Positions 1 through 8,903 are shown, counted from the first letter of the stretch. The stretch is DNA of 64,000 bases from Clostridia bacterium (GCA_017473435.1 JAFULG010000034.1:1-64000); one strand, 5' to 3'. The notes: a model not told the origin generated them from the sequence alone. Numbers and translations are program-made.

Positions 1-48
1 ATAAACATAAATATTATTGATATTGAGTTTTTTAATGCTGTACTTCAT
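1..48 (-). CDS. 5' end of an unidentified gene (partial)
   Basis: An ATG at 48-46 on the minus strand is preceded by a perfect AGGAGGT ribosome site (54-60) six bases upstream. The frame stays open to the window edge, giving 16 residues that begin MKYSIKKLNINN. A good sigma-A promoter lies upstream at 118-146. Too little is visible to name a product. The gene is divergent from sigG; in Bacillus sigG follows spoIIGA-sigE on the same strand, so that arrangement is not kept here. Confidence 0.7.
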   Translation of the reverse strand, partial: MKYSIKKLNINNIYVY

Positions 49-117
49 ATTAAACCTCCTATGGTGACGGGTTTAATCCAACCCCTGAATTATCGGAAGA
101 AGCCCGTGCTTTGGTTA

Positions 118-146
118 ATTGTACCATATTATTACAGTTATTTCAA
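118..146 (-). promoter_or_regulatory. sigma-A promoter for the partial minus-strand gene
   Basis: On the minus strand TTGAAA (146-141) is followed by 17 bases and TACAAT (123-118). Transcription would start near 111 and give a leader of about 60 bases before the ATG at 48. That leader contains GGGTT/AACCC (69-84) and other short pairings but matches no riboswitch I recognise. Confidence 0.65.
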
Positions 147-210
147 TTACTAAAAAACAAATAAAATGCCAATACTTTTTACGCAAAGATATTTTTGTGG
201 GGGTTATCAC

Positions 211-987
211 TTGTACTATAACAAGGTTGAAATTTGCGGCATTGACACAACAAAGCTTAAAATTATGAAAGAAAAAGAAAAGATTGAACTGTTAAAAAAG
301 ACAAGAAACGGCGACAAAAACGCCCGCGAAGAGCTTATCAACGGAAACCTTCGTCTTGTGCTTTCGGTAATACAGCGTTTTTCATCCCGCGGAGAAAACA
401 GCGATGACCTTTTTCAGGTAGGCTGTATAGGACTCATAAAGGCAATAGACAACTTTGACATAAATCAGAATGTCCGCTTTTCCACCTACGCCGTGCCGAT
501 GATAATAGGTGAAATACGACGGTATCTTCGCGACTATAATCCCGTAAGAGTCAGCCGTTCTATCCGCGACACCGCATACAAAGCTATGCAAATCAAGGAA
601 AGAATAATCAAAGAAACACAGCGTGAGCCGACAGCTGAGGAAATAGCAAAAGAAATGGGCGTAAAAAGAGAAAACGTAGTGCTTGCGCTTGAAGCGATTG
701 TTGAACCGGTTTCTCTTTACGAGCCGGTATATTATGACGCAGGTGTTGAGATTTATGTAATGGATCAGATCGGAGACAATAACAGCGACATCAACTGGAT
801 TGATGAAATACTCCTGAAAAAATCTCTGCGCGAGCTTCCTGAAAGAGAAAAAAACATCCTTTCTCTACGGTTTATGAGAGGTATGACTCAGACAGAGGTT
901 GCAAAGGAAATAGGCATTTCTCAGGCTCAGGTTTCACGCCTTGAAAAGGGCGCACTCGACAGAATCAAAAGCCATCATAAAATATAA
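211..987 (+). CDS. sigG: RNA polymerase sporulation sigma factor SigG (late forespore)
   Basis: Sigma-70 family protein of 258 residues directing forespore gene expression after engulfment. Hallmarks visible: N-terminal NKVEICGIDTTKL (the SigG anti-sigma-contacting start), NGNLRLVLSVIQRF, the core-binding DDLFQVGCIGLIKAIDNFD, region 2.4 FSTYAVPMIIGEIRRYLRD, and a region 4 helix-turn-helix ending GISQAQVSRLEKGAL. The frame opens at ATG 166, but TTG 211 is chosen: it has GGGGG 8 bases upstream, and from it the protein aligns residue for residue with the 260-residue Bacillus SigG (MSRNKVEICG). The 15 extra residues from 166 resemble nothing. A sigma-F or sigma-G promoter is expected upstream but I could not place one. 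A terminator follows. Confidence 0.96.
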   Translation: MYYNKVEICGIDTTKLKIMKEKEKIELLKKTRNGDKNAREELINGNLRLVLSVIQRFSSRGENSDDLFQVGCIGLIKAIDNFDINQNVRFSTYAVPMIIGEIRRYLRDYNPVRVSRSIRDTAYKAMQIKERIIKETQREPTAEEIAKEMGVKRENVVLALEAIVEPVSLYEPVYYDAGVEIYVMDQIGDNNSDINWIDEILLKKSLRELPEREKNILSLRFMRGMTQTEVAKEIGISQAQVSRLEKGALDRIKSHHKI

Positions 988-991
988 AAGC

Positions 992-1028
992 TCCTGTATC
1001 GGAAAAACCGATGCAGGATTATTTTTTG
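992..1028 (+). terminator. Rho-independent terminator of sigG
   Basis: An 11-base stem (992-1002 with 1008-1018, one mismatch) with an AAAAA loop is followed by TTATTTTTTG. Confidence 0.9.
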
Positions 1029-1041
1029 TCTGTTTACCCGA

Positions 1042-1070
1042 TTGACAAGAGTAGGTCAATATTATATTAT
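1042..1070 (+). promoter_or_regulatory. sigma-A promoter for the metallophosphoesterase gene
   Basis: TTGACA (1042-1047), 17-base spacer, TATTAT (1065-1070). AAAGGAG at 1086-1092 is the ribosome site for ATG 1101. Confidence 0.85.
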
Positions 1071-1100
1071 TAACGTATAAAATGTAAAGGAGAAAACATT

Positions 1101-2675
1101 ATGGCAAAAAAAGAAAAGCTTTTTAAATCAAATATTGTCCCGTCAGTTTTACTTATCCTCACGGTAATCGTAGCAATCTTATTCAGAGCGTCAAGATCTA
1201 ACTGGGTATTTATCGGCACAGCCGTAGGCTTTAACGCTCTGCCGGTAACACTTCTGGGCTTAACAGCTGTTTGTGCGACTTTGCTCGGTATTTATCTCAG
1301 GCTTAAGCTTACGGATAACGCCTTTTGTCAGAAAAAAATATGCAGAGCTGTATTTGTTATTACAACCGTATTTTCCGTCATTCTTATTCTCTTCTCATTC
1401 ATTTATGCAATCGGTCTTGCCGTAAGCGAAAGCGGCGAGGTATTTGTCCTTCACCTTAAACAAACACTTGCCGAAGGTGCTCTGCTTGTAACCGTTGCTT
1501 TTTTTACATTGTTTTATCCCCTGCTTTCCCTCAAAGCTAAAAAGACGGTTGCAGTTATTTCTGTTGCTGCGGTTATTCTTTTCGGCTTCAATGAGTTTTA
1601 TCCCCTTTCATCATATAAAATCACTTCAACACCTATGGTTATTGACAACGGTAAGGAATACAGCATTGTTTTTTCGACAAGCGATCAGGGCACAGCCTGG
1701 GCCGAATACACTTACAACGGCAAGGACTACAAGGTTTATGATCATACCGGAGGCAGAAAAAAAGGTGACAGTAATATTCACAGTATTTCCGTACCCTACG
1801 ACCATCTGAGAAATAACTCTTATAAGGTTGGCTCAACAAGAGTTATTGAAGAATTCAGCTACGGAAGCAGAACCGGTAAGACCGTTACATCCCTTGAATA
1901 TGATTTTAAATATAATGACAGCAAAGACCAAAGGTGGCTCGTTATCTCCGACTGGCACACGCAGGTTGATAAAGCCTCTAAGGCTGTAAATAACCTTGCA
2001 AGTGATTACGACGGCGTTATTCTTCTCGGCGATGCCTCCCCCGGTGTTGATTTTGAACAACAGGTTATCACCAACACCGTTCAGTTCGGCGGAAGAATTT
2101 CCGCAGGCACAAGACCTGTGCTTTATGTAAGAGGCAACCACGAAACAAGAGGTGCTTATGCCAAGGATCTGCCTGTCGCTCTCGGCATTGAGCAGTTTTA
2201 TTACACAGCCGATATAGGCCCCTACTCCTTTATTGTGCTTGACAGCGGAGAGGACAAGGATGACTCTCACATTGAATACGGCGGTATGACCGACTACAAC
2301 ACCTACAGAGCTGATATGATTGATTGGCTCAAGGGAACCGAAGTGAAAAATGACAAGGTGATTGCTCTTTCTCATTCATGGGAAATAAGCGAGGTTGAAG
2401 AAGAGCTTTCCCTTTCAGGCTGGGCAGAGCTTGAAAGGCTCGGAACGAGAGCTTTTCTTTCAGGCCATGAGCATCAATGCCGTTTCATCGGTGACAGAGA
2501 AGGAAAGGAAAAAGAGCTTAAAGAGAAATACCCGGATATTATCGGCTATGTTGACGGCGGTAAGGTCGGCGAGGCTTACGTTGCCAACCTGCTGACATTA
2601 AACGAGAATAGCTTTAAAATTTACGCTATCGATAATAACGGCAATGTATTTACAGATGAAAAATTCGAATGGTAA
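1101..2675 (+). CDS. Membrane-anchored metallophosphoesterase
   Basis: Calcineurin-like phosphoesterase of 524 residues. Residues 1-165 hold about five hydrophobic helices; residues 175-265 form a beta-rich stretch like the Ig-like domain before purple acid phosphatase cores; the catalytic domain follows. Dinuclear metal ligands are all visible: DWH (284-286), GD (310-311), GNHE (345-348), H425 and GHEH (455-458). The substrate cannot be told from sequence; a phosphomonoester or phosphodiester outside the membrane is the natural guess, depending on topology. Single gene with its own promoter and terminator. Confidence 0.85.
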   Translation: MAKKEKLFKSNIVPSVLLILTVIVAILFRASRSNWVFIGTAVGFNALPVTLLGLTAVCATLLGIYLRLKLTDNAFCQKKICRAVFVITTVFSVILILFSFIYAIGLAVSESGEVFVLHLKQTLAEGALLVTVAFFTLFYPLLSLKAKKTVAVISVAAVILFGFNEFYPLSSYKITSTPMVIDNGKEYSIVFSTSDQGTAWAEYTYNGKDYKVYDHTGGRKKGDSNIHSISVPYDHLRNNSYKVGSTRVIEEFSYGSRTGKTVTSLEYDFKYNDSKDQRWLVISDWHTQVDKASKAVNNLASDYDGVILLGDASPGVDFEQQVITNTVQFGGRISAGTRPVLYVRGNHETRGAYAKDLPVALGIEQFYYTADIGPYSFIVLDSGEDKDDSHIEYGGMTDYNTYRADMIDWLKGTEVKNDKVIALSHSWEISEVEEELSLSGWAELERLGTRAFLSGHEHQCRFIGDREGKEKELKEKYPDIIGYVDGGKVGEAYVANLLTLNENSFKIYAIDNNGNVFTDEKFEW

Positions 2676-2689
2676 AATACAAATATCAA

Positions 2690-2716
2690 CGGCACAGGTT
2701 ACAAAAACCTGTGCCG
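2690..2716 (+). terminator. Terminator between convergent genes
   Basis: Perfect 11-base stem CGGCACAGGTT/AACCTGTGCCG with loop ACAAA, then ATTTTTATG on the plus strand. The minus-strand transport operon ends 5 bases away, so the hairpin may also stop that transcript, although its T-tract in that direction is poor. Confidence 0.85.
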
Positions 2717-2720
2717 ATTT

Positions 2721-3968
2721 TTATGTATTCTTTTGCTTTGAAAAGTATTTTTTCATATAAAGAAGGAGCAAAAATCCTAAAAGCGGGAAGGTTGCAGCAA
2801 CAAGCATACCTACCTTCATACCCATCTGCTCACCGCTTATACCCATTGATGCAGCTTTTTCCAGCCAAAGGCTGCTTACAGCAACCTTATCGGTAATGAT
2901 TCCCATTAGCTGAGGCGAAAGCGAAGCACCCAGGTCACCACCCGCTGCAAGTAAGGCATAAACTCCCACACCGCAGGAAATATATTTTTCATTTACATAA
3001 ACAATTGTGCCCGGCCAGAGCATTGCTGTAAAAAATCCCGTGAGAACACAGACAATAAGACCTATTACGCTGTTGCCCGTAAGCGCCGCCGCAACATAGC
3101 AGATAGCGGAAAGCCCCATACCTCCAAGCAGTATAGGATAAATGCTTTTGCCCTTCATAGAATAAATTGTTCTTCCGAAGCCGAGAGCAAAGGCAAAAAG
3201 AGCCATACCGAAAACGTCACCGTAAACCTTGGAAATGCCGAGCGCTTTTTCAGCAAAGCCGGATATCCACTGAGTCATTGTCATTTCTGCTGCACCACCG
3301 AAGAAAATACACAGGGTACAAAGCATAATTCCAAAACGGTTGCTTTTCTTTAATCCGCCCTCTTCACCGCCAAGATTTATATCAGGTATTTCAGCCTTTA
3401 GGAAAAGCACAAGAGAAACAACGGGTACAATACTCCATAGCAAGACAAGATACATCCAGTTATGATTTCCGGTAATCTTAAGGAAAAGTGTACTTACTAT
3501 AACCACAGCTACCGTTCCCCATGCATAAGCTGAATGAAGCTTACTCATTTCTCTTTCCGGATTTTCAGCAGGAATTGCTGCAATAACAGGGCTTGTAAGC
3601 ACCTCTCCGAGACCCGCTCCGAGAGAGAACACGAAAGTACCGGCAACAAGCGCCACATAAGTATACCCGGGAAAAGCCATAGGCACAAGGGTATAAATCA
3701 TAAAACCGACAAGCACCACGGCAGGAATTGATTTGATGGTTTTTGTAAGATTGAATTTTTTTGAGAAAAATGTAAACACAAGATCAATCATCAGTTGAGT
3801 GCAGAAATTGACAAGCACAAGGAAGCCGAGCCGCGAAAATGAAATCCCGTAAAGCTCGTGAAAAGGCACAAAAAGAAGAGCCGATAAGTTTGTTGCCGCC
3901 GACATCGAAAATCCAGCGGAATAACAAGCTGAACGTGTCAGCCTATATTTTTTTGCCATATCTGTCAT
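2721..3968 (-). CDS. MFS transporter, FucP-like
   Basis: Twelve-helix major facilitator of 415 residues. Paired six-helix halves are joined by a charged loop near residues 190-210 (EIPDINLGGEEGGLKKSNR). The pattern GGAAEMTMTQWISGF opening the second half and LWPGTIVYVNEKY near helix 10 resemble fucose-permease-like carriers, so a sugar or related organic substrate is possible, but the substrate is unknown. ATG 3968 overlaps the TGA of the MATE gene; its GGAGG site lies inside that gene's last codons, so the two are translationally coupled. Third gene of the agcS-MATE-MFS operon. Confidence 0.8.
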   Translation of the reverse strand: MTDMAKKYRLTRSACYSAGFSMSAATNLSALLFVPFHELYGISFSRLGFLVLVNFCTQLMIDLVFTFFSKKFNLTKTIKSIPAVVLVGFMIYTLVPMAFPGYTYVALVAGTFVFSLGAGLGEVLTSPVIAAIPAENPEREMSKLHSAYAWGTVAVVIVSTLFLKITGNHNWMYLVLLWSIVPVVSLVLFLKAEIPDINLGGEEGGLKKSNRFGIMLCTLCIFFGGAAEMTMTQWISGFAEKALGISKVYGDVFGMALFAFALGFGRTIYSMKGKSIYPILLGGMGLSAICYVAAALTGNSVIGLIVCVLTGFFTAMLWPGTIVYVNEKYISCGVGVYALLAAGGDLGASLSPQLMGIITDKVAVSSLWLEKAASMGISGEQMGMKVGMLVAATFPLLGFLLLLYMKKYFSKQKNT

Positions 3969-5347
3969 TTTAATTTTCCTCCGTTAGCGTCCGAAAGTCT
4001 GTTCAATGCCTTTTTAAACTGAACTGAAAAGAGAACTGATGTAAAGGAAACTGCAAGCACATCAGCAATAGGTTCAGCAAGGTAAACACCCATTGTTTTG
4101 TCCGCTACAAAATGCGGAACAATATAGATAAGCGGTAAAAGAAGCACAAATTTACGCACGACCGCAACCGTTATGGAGCTTACCGCGTTGCCTATTGAAA
4201 CAAAGGTCATCTGACAGGCCGTCTGTATACCGAAGATGCACAGTACAGCACAGTAAATTCTTAGTGCTGGAGCAGTAAACTCAATAAGCGTAGTGTCAGA
4301 TGAAAATATACCGGCAAATCCGGACGGGAAAAGCATTATAACCATCCAGAGTATAAAGGAATATGTAAGACACACCTTTAAAAGAAGACTGACGGTATTT
4401 TTTACTCTTTCGGTATGACCTGCGCCAAAGTTGTATCCGGTTATTGGCTGTGCACCCTGGGCAATACCCATCATCGGAAGCATTGCAAACTGCATTACAC
4501 TTGTAAGAATTGTCATTGCACCGACAGCTATATCTCCACCGTATTCAAGCAAAGATGAGTTGAAGCAGACAGAAATTACACTTTCACTGCTCTGCATAAC
4601 AAAGCTGGCAAGTCCTAACGCAACACACGGAAGTACAAGTTTAAAATCAATCATCATATTTTTACTTTTGATTTTCAGCATTGTTTTTTTGCTCGTTAAA
4701 AACAGAAGCACCCAGGTGCACGATGCTGCCTGAGAAATAACCGTTGCTGCAGCGGCACCCTTTACACCCATATTAAACCCAAAAATAAAAACAGGGTCAA
4801 GTATTATGTTGCAAAACGCACCGAGGAGCACCGTAACCATACCCTGCTTTGCAAAGCCTTGTGCAGTAATAAATGCACCCATACCAAGAGTAAGCTGAAC
4901 AAAAACCGTACCGACGGCATAAATGTTCAGATAATCCGTTGCGTAGGAAATAGTGTTGTCGCTTGCACCAAAAGCAAGAAGCAGCTCCTCGCCCCACAAA
5001 AGAAGCACAAGAGTAAGAATTGCAGAAATAAAAAGCTGAAGAGTAAAGCATCCGCCCAGAATCTTTTCGGCGCTGTTTTTGTCACCCTTGCCCATAAAAA
5101 TCGAGCTTCTCGGTGCACCGCCCGTACCTATAAGAGCCGCAAAGGCAGATACAATCATAATGATGGGCATACATACCCCTACACCCGTGAGAGCAAGACT
5201 CCCCTCTCCGGATATATGACCTATATAAATACGGTCAACTATGTTATACAGCATATTTACAAGCTGAGCTATTACCGTAGGAATGGCAAGCTTCAGAAGA
5301 AGCTTCCCAATCGGCTCTTTTGCAAGAAATTCTTTATTGTCGTTCAT
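3965..5347 (-). CDS. MATE family multidrug/sodium antiporter
   Basis: Multi antimicrobial extrusion protein of 460 residues with 12 predicted helices in two MatE repeats. Visible marks are the N-terminal PIGKLLLKLAIPTVIAQLVNM, VDRIYIGHISGEGSLALTGVG and the second-half MGIAQGAQPITGYNFGAG, typical of the MepA/DinF-like branch. It should export cationic drugs or metabolites in exchange for Na+ or H+. AAGGTG precedes ATG 5347. The gene begins 23 bases after agcS and overlaps the following MFS gene, so all three are probably one transcript. Confidence 0.88.
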   Translation of the reverse strand: MNDNKEFLAKEPIGKLLLKLAIPTVIAQLVNMLYNIVDRIYIGHISGEGSLALTGVGVCMPIIMIVSAFAALIGTGGAPRSSIFMGKGDKNSAEKILGGCFTLQLFISAILTLVLLLWGEELLLAFGASDNTISYATDYLNIYAVGTVFVQLTLGMGAFITAQGFAKQGMVTVLLGAFCNIILDPVFIFGFNMGVKGAAAATVISQAASCTWVLLFLTSKKTMLKIKSKNMMIDFKLVLPCVALGLASFVMQSSESVISVCFNSSLLEYGGDIAVGAMTILTSVMQFAMLPMMGIAQGAQPITGYNFGAGHTERVKNTVSLLLKVCLTYSFILWMVIMLFPSGFAGIFSSDTTLIEFTAPALRIYCAVLCIFGIQTACQMTFVSIGNAVSSITVAVVRKFVLLLPLIYIVPHFVADKTMGVYLAEPIADVLAVSFTSVLFSVQFKKALNRLSDANGGKLK

Positions 5348-5370
5348 TTTATCACCTTAGATTTAATTTT

Positions 5371-6813
5371 TTAATCCCAATAATCCACCTTATAAGGAAG
5401 ATTTATATTTTTTGCTTTAAAAACAGGGTTTACACCTCTTGCTTTCTGTTTCTCGTAATCTTTCAATGCCCTGAAGGAATATTTACTCAAAAATGCTGTA
5501 ACAGGAACATTTATAACAATCATAAGACCCATAGTAATGTCCGCTATATTCCATAGCAGATCAGCGCTCAGCACCGCACCGACAAATGTAAGCGTAGCCT
5601 GAAGCACGCGCATTACAACAGAAAGTCTTTTGCTCATTTCGCGGTTAATAATATACACTACGCATAAATCAACATAATACATATTGCCTATTAGAGTAGT
5701 AAAAGCAAACAGCACCATTGCAACCGTTATAATCACGGGCCCGATACTTCCGAGCGTACTCTCAACGGAGAGCTGGACATATTTTGCGCCGGAAATTTCC
5801 GCAGTCGGCTCAACTCCCGAGCACATACACATAAATGCCGTTGCAGTACAAATAAGAAGCGTATCTATAGAAACTGACAGAACCTGAACAAGACCTTGCT
5901 TTACGGGATGAGTTACCTTAGCAACCGCCGAAGCATTAGGAGCAGAACCCACTCCTGCCTCATTACTTAAAAGCCCCCTTTTTATACCGTACATAACGCA
6001 AGAGCCTGAAAAGCCGCCAAAAATAGCCTTTATATCAAAGGCTTCACTGAATATAGCTTTAAATATCGAAGGAAGAATATCAAAATTAAGCACGACTACC
6101 GCAAACGCAGTAAGAATGTACACAATTCCCATTACGGGTACAAGCACCGAAGTAATGCGCACAATGCTTTTTCCTCCGCCCAGAAGACAGAATCCGACAA
6201 GTACCGCTGTTACAAAACCGATTAAAACAGGTGAGATTCTGTCGTCATAAAAGCTGTACTGCGAAAATGTAGATTGAAGATTATATGAGGTAAGCATATT
6301 AAAGCCCAAGCCATAGGTAAGTATGAGCAAAACAGAAAAAATTATGGCAGCTTTTCTGCTTTTAAGTGCCGCTTCTATATAATAAGCGGGACCACCGTAG
6401 CTTCCGTCAGAGCCTTTTTTCTTAAAAATCTGTGCAAGAGTGCTTTCAACAAACGCAAGAGCACTTCCTACAATCGCAACAACCCACATCCAGAAAACCG
6501 AGCCGAAGCCACCCAGACACAAAGCAGTAGAAACGCCGATAATATTACCCGTTCCGACTCTTGATGCTGTTGAAAGCATTAACGCCTGAAAGGACGAAAT
6601 ACTGCTTTTATCGTCAGGCTTTTCCGTAACGGATCTTATCTGATCTTTAAAAAGACGAAACTGTACAAAGTCGGTCTTGAATGAAAAGTATAAGCCGAAA
6701 AAAAGCAGCAGAACTATCAGGATATAGGTATAAAAATAATCGTTAAAGGTTGTCAGAAACTCCTTTAAAATCTCTGTATTAATCACAGCACAGTTAAAAT
6801 TCAGACAAGGCAT
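5371..6813 (-). CDS. Sodium:alanine/glycine symporter (AgcS family)
   Basis: Amino-acid carrier of 480 residues. AgcS signatures are clear: STASRVGTGNIIGVSTAL, GGPAYYIEAAL, and LLSNEAGVGSAPNASAVAKV. It imports alanine, glycine or D-alanine with Na+. The open frame extends upstream to 6864, but that codon lies within the -35 box of the gene's promoter. ATG 6813 has AAGGAG seven bases upstream and is the real start. First gene of the agcS-MATE-MFS operon. Confidence 0.93.
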   Translation of the reverse strand: MPCLNFNCAVINTEILKEFLTTFNDYFYTYILIVLLLFFGLYFSFKTDFVQFRLFKDQIRSVTEKPDDKSSISSFQALMLSTASRVGTGNIIGVSTALCLGGFGSVFWMWVVAIVGSALAFVESTLAQIFKKKGSDGSYGGPAYYIEAALKSRKAAIIFSVLLILTYGLGFNMLTSYNLQSTFSQYSFYDDRISPVLIGFVTAVLVGFCLLGGGKSIVRITSVLVPVMGIVYILTAFAVVVLNFDILPSIFKAIFSEAFDIKAIFGGFSGSCVMYGIKRGLLSNEAGVGSAPNASAVAKVTHPVKQGLVQVLSVSIDTLLICTATAFMCMCSGVEPTAEISGAKYVQLSVESTLGSIGPVIITVAMVLFAFTTLIGNMYYVDLCVVYIINREMSKRLSVVMRVLQATLTFVGAVLSADLLWNIADITMGLMIVINVPVTAFLSKYSFRALKDYEKQKARGVNPVFKAKNINLPYKVDYWD

Positions 6814-6835
6814 CGTAAGACTCCTTACAAAAAAA

Positions 6836-6864
6836 ATTATATTATGACATATATAAAAAGTCAA
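6836..6864 (-). promoter_or_regulatory. sigma-A promoter for the agcS operon
   Basis: On the minus strand TTGACT (6864-6859), 17 bases, TATAAT (6841-6836). Transcription would start near 6829, just ahead of the ribosome site, which excludes the upstream ATG at 6864. Confidence 0.85.
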
Positions 6865-6942
6865 TTATAAATTTATATGCTTAGTGTTTGTTAAAGCTTT
6901 CATTTTATTATAAGCATATTAAAAAACACTTGGGAAAATGAA

Positions 6943-6991
6943 GTAAAACACAGTCGGATGAGCTTTAAAGCATACATCAACCGTGTTTTAC
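6943..6991 (-). terminator. Long hairpin after spoIVB
   Basis: Arms GTAAAACAC (6943-6951) and GTGTTTTAC (6983-6991) pair perfectly and extend inward imperfectly (CGGATG with CATCAACCG). On the minus strand the hairpin follows the spoIVB stop by 12 bases. The downstream T-rich stretch is broken, so termination is likely but not certain. Confidence 0.5.
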
Positions 6992-7003
6992 ATTAGCTTA
7001 CCG

Positions 7004-8206
7004 TCACCCTGCCGGTATTGTGTTTTCCTTTTTAATCATCGTTTCGGCAAAAATGCCGTAGCCTTTTGTCGGATCATTCAAAAAAACGTGGGTAACAGCT
7101 CCCACAAGTCTTCCGTTCTGTATAATCGGACTTCCGCTCATTCCCTGAACAATACCCCCTGTTTTATTAATCAGTTCATAATCCGTAATTTTTATTATCA
7201 TATTTTTGTCTTCCTTATCTTCAGGGTTCAGCTTTTCGATTTCGATATCATAATAAGACTTGCTCGTTCCCTCAACCGTTGAAATAATCTGTGCTTTTCC
7301 CGTTTCAACTTCTCCCTTCAGCGCAATCGGCAGCGCCACTTCTCCCCACGGAGTGCTATCAAGATAACCGAATACACCCGTTGAATCGTTCAGATACAAA
7401 ACGCCTTCACGCGTGTTTTCAAAGCTTCCGCACAGCTCTCCGGCACAACCGGCTCTGCCTTTTATGCAACCGGTTATACCGGCATCCACTATATCACCGC
7501 CTGAAAGAGGAAGTATTTCGCCTGTATCAATATCACATACCGCATGACCGAGACAAGCAAAAAATCCGGTTTCCTTTTCATAAAATGTCATTGTGCCTAT
7601 ACCTGCCGCACTGTCTCTTATCCACAATCCCGTCTTGTACCTACCTGCCGAAACGGAATATACGGGGCTTATTTTGCTTTTATGCCTTGTGCCGTTACGA
7701 ACGTACTCCACTTCAAGCTCTCTGCCCTGACAAGAGGATATAATACTCTCAACCTGTCCTGAGTTTTTCACCTCAACTCCGTCAATTACGGTTATGACGT
7801 CACCTTTTTTAATATCAGCCCCTGAAGCAGGATTAACCTTACCTTTATCGCTGTCAACATCATCAACACCGACAACCATAACACCGTCAGTAAAAAGGCG
7901 AAGTCCTACAATTTCACCTGAAGGAACAACATACTTTCTGTTACTTACCGTAAGACTAGAGCTTTTTACAGGAACGGCGTTAAAAAGGCTGATGTTTACC
8001 CTGTACTCTCCCTCTACCGTCAACGTCTTTGAAACTCTGGCCTCATTATCTTGCACAGAGCAGGTATAAAATCCCATATCAAGCTCTTTATCGCTGAAGG
8101 AATACAATTCATCAGGCAGACTGTAAAAGCCATAAACCACCGCTGACATTACACTTACAGCAACCGCAATAAAACAAAGACATAAGCATTTTATTATTTT
8201 TTTCAT
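7004..8206 (-). CDS. spoIVB: SpoIVB peptidase (S55), sporulation intercompartment signalling
   Basis: Secreted or anchored serine peptidase of 400 residues, made in the forespore under SigG. In Bacillus it cleaves SpoIVFA and so triggers SpoIVFB-dependent processing of pro-sigma-K. Visible order: one N-terminal hydrophobic segment (about 4-27), a PDZ domain (about 95-180), then the S55 domain. The triad fits Bacillus H236/D363/S378: here H221 in CLGHAVCD, D342 in KITDYE and S357 in GMSGSPI, followed by the family mark THVFLNDPTKGYGIF. ATG 8206 has GGAGGTGG upstream; the longer frame to 8290 adds 28 residues without a ribosome site. sigG lies 6 kb away. Confidence 0.95.
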   Translation of the reverse strand: MKKIIKCLCLCFIAVAVSVMSAVVYGFYSLPDELYSFSDKELDMGFYTCSVQDNEARVSKTLTVEGEYRVNISLFNAVPVKSSSLTVSNRKYVVPSGEIVGLRLFTDGVMVVGVDDVDSDKGKVNPASGADIKKGDVITVIDGVEVKNSGQVESIISSCQGRELEVEYVRNGTRHKSKISPVYSVSAGRYKTGLWIRDSAAGIGTMTFYEKETGFFACLGHAVCDIDTGEILPLSGGDIVDAGITGCIKGRAGCAGELCGSFENTREGVLYLNDSTGVFGYLDSTPWGEVALPIALKGEVETGKAQIISTVEGTSKSYYDIEIEKLNPEDKEDKNMIIKITDYELINKTGGIVQGMSGSPIIQNGRLVGAVTHVFLNDPTKGYGIFAETMIKKENTIPAG

Positions 8207-8287
8207 TTTCCACCTCCCCGCGACAATTAAAAAGTCGCAATAATAATTTTTGCTTAAGGTGAAAAAATATAAACGGAAAAAAGAGGT

Positions 8288-8320
8288 CAAAAAAATCCTC
8301 CACCAAAAAGGTGAAGGATT
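8288..8320 (-). terminator. Terminator of the zinc-ribbon protein gene
   Basis: On the minus strand an 11-base stem (8310-8320 with 8294-8304, one mismatch) is followed directly by TTTTTT. It sits 24 bases after the stop at 8345. Confidence 0.85.
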
Positions 8321-8344
8321 GATTTCTGAATTTTAAATTTAAAA

Positions 8345-8875
8345 TCAGCCGATAACAAATTTGATTATCATACCGAGAACAACAATACCCATACCGACAC
8401 AAAGACCGATCATACCGATATTGAGTATATCAAGAGCTTTTTCTTCATAGCCTGCTTCGATAGCCTTTTTGTAGTTCTTGTAATATACAAAAGCTACAAC
8501 AGCAGTGAGAACAAGACAGATAGCAACAACAATAATCTTATCACACATAATACCTGCAACTGCAAGGAAGAGAGCTGCAAAGAGACCTACAAGAACCTTA
8601 TCTCTCTTTGAAAGAACTGAAGGATCGACGGGATGCTTTGCCTTTTTCTTTGCCTTCTTACAGTTTTTGCACATATCGGGTACTACGGGAGCTGCATAAA
8701 CAGGAGCAGGTTCTGCAGGAACTGCTGCAGGAGCAACCTCAGCAGGAGCACCCTCTGATTTCTGAGAGTAAACCTGAGCTGCGTAAGCAGGAGTCTCAGC
8801 AACTACTTTCTGTCCGCAAATAAAGCAAAAATCTGAATTATCTTCAATTACATTGCCACAAAATTTACAAATCAT
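8345..8875 (-). CDS. Zinc-ribbon membrane protein of unknown function
   Basis: Protein of 176 residues. The N-terminus is a zinc ribbon with C3/C6 and C17/C20. An Ala/Pro/Glu-rich linker (about 37-66) follows, then a second CxxC pair (C69, C72) in a very basic stretch, and three hydrophobic helices (about 92-109, 112-132, 150-174). This layout is common in Clostridia, where such proteins are annotated only as zinc-ribbon domain-containing. No function can be assigned. AGGAGG lies upstream of ATG 8875 and the gene has its own promoter and terminator. Confidence 0.75.
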   Translation of the reverse strand: MICKFCGNVIEDNSDFCFICGQKVVAETPAYAAQVYSQKSEGAPAEVAPAAVPAEPAPVYAAPVVPDMCKNCKKAKKKAKHPVDPSVLSKRDKVLVGLFAALFLAVAGIMCDKIIVVAICLVLTAVVAFVYYKNYKKAIEAGYEEKALDILNIGMIGLCVGMGIVVLGMIIKFVIG

Positions 8876-8903
8876 AACATATCCTCCTAAATTTTATGTA
8901 TTG

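Noticed and set aside
125-131. CATATTA, resembling a sigma-G -10 box upstream of sigG
   Set aside because: No matching -35 (GAATA-like) at the required 17-18 base distance; the nearest TGAAT is over 30 bases away, and the site overlaps the divergent sigma-A promoter.
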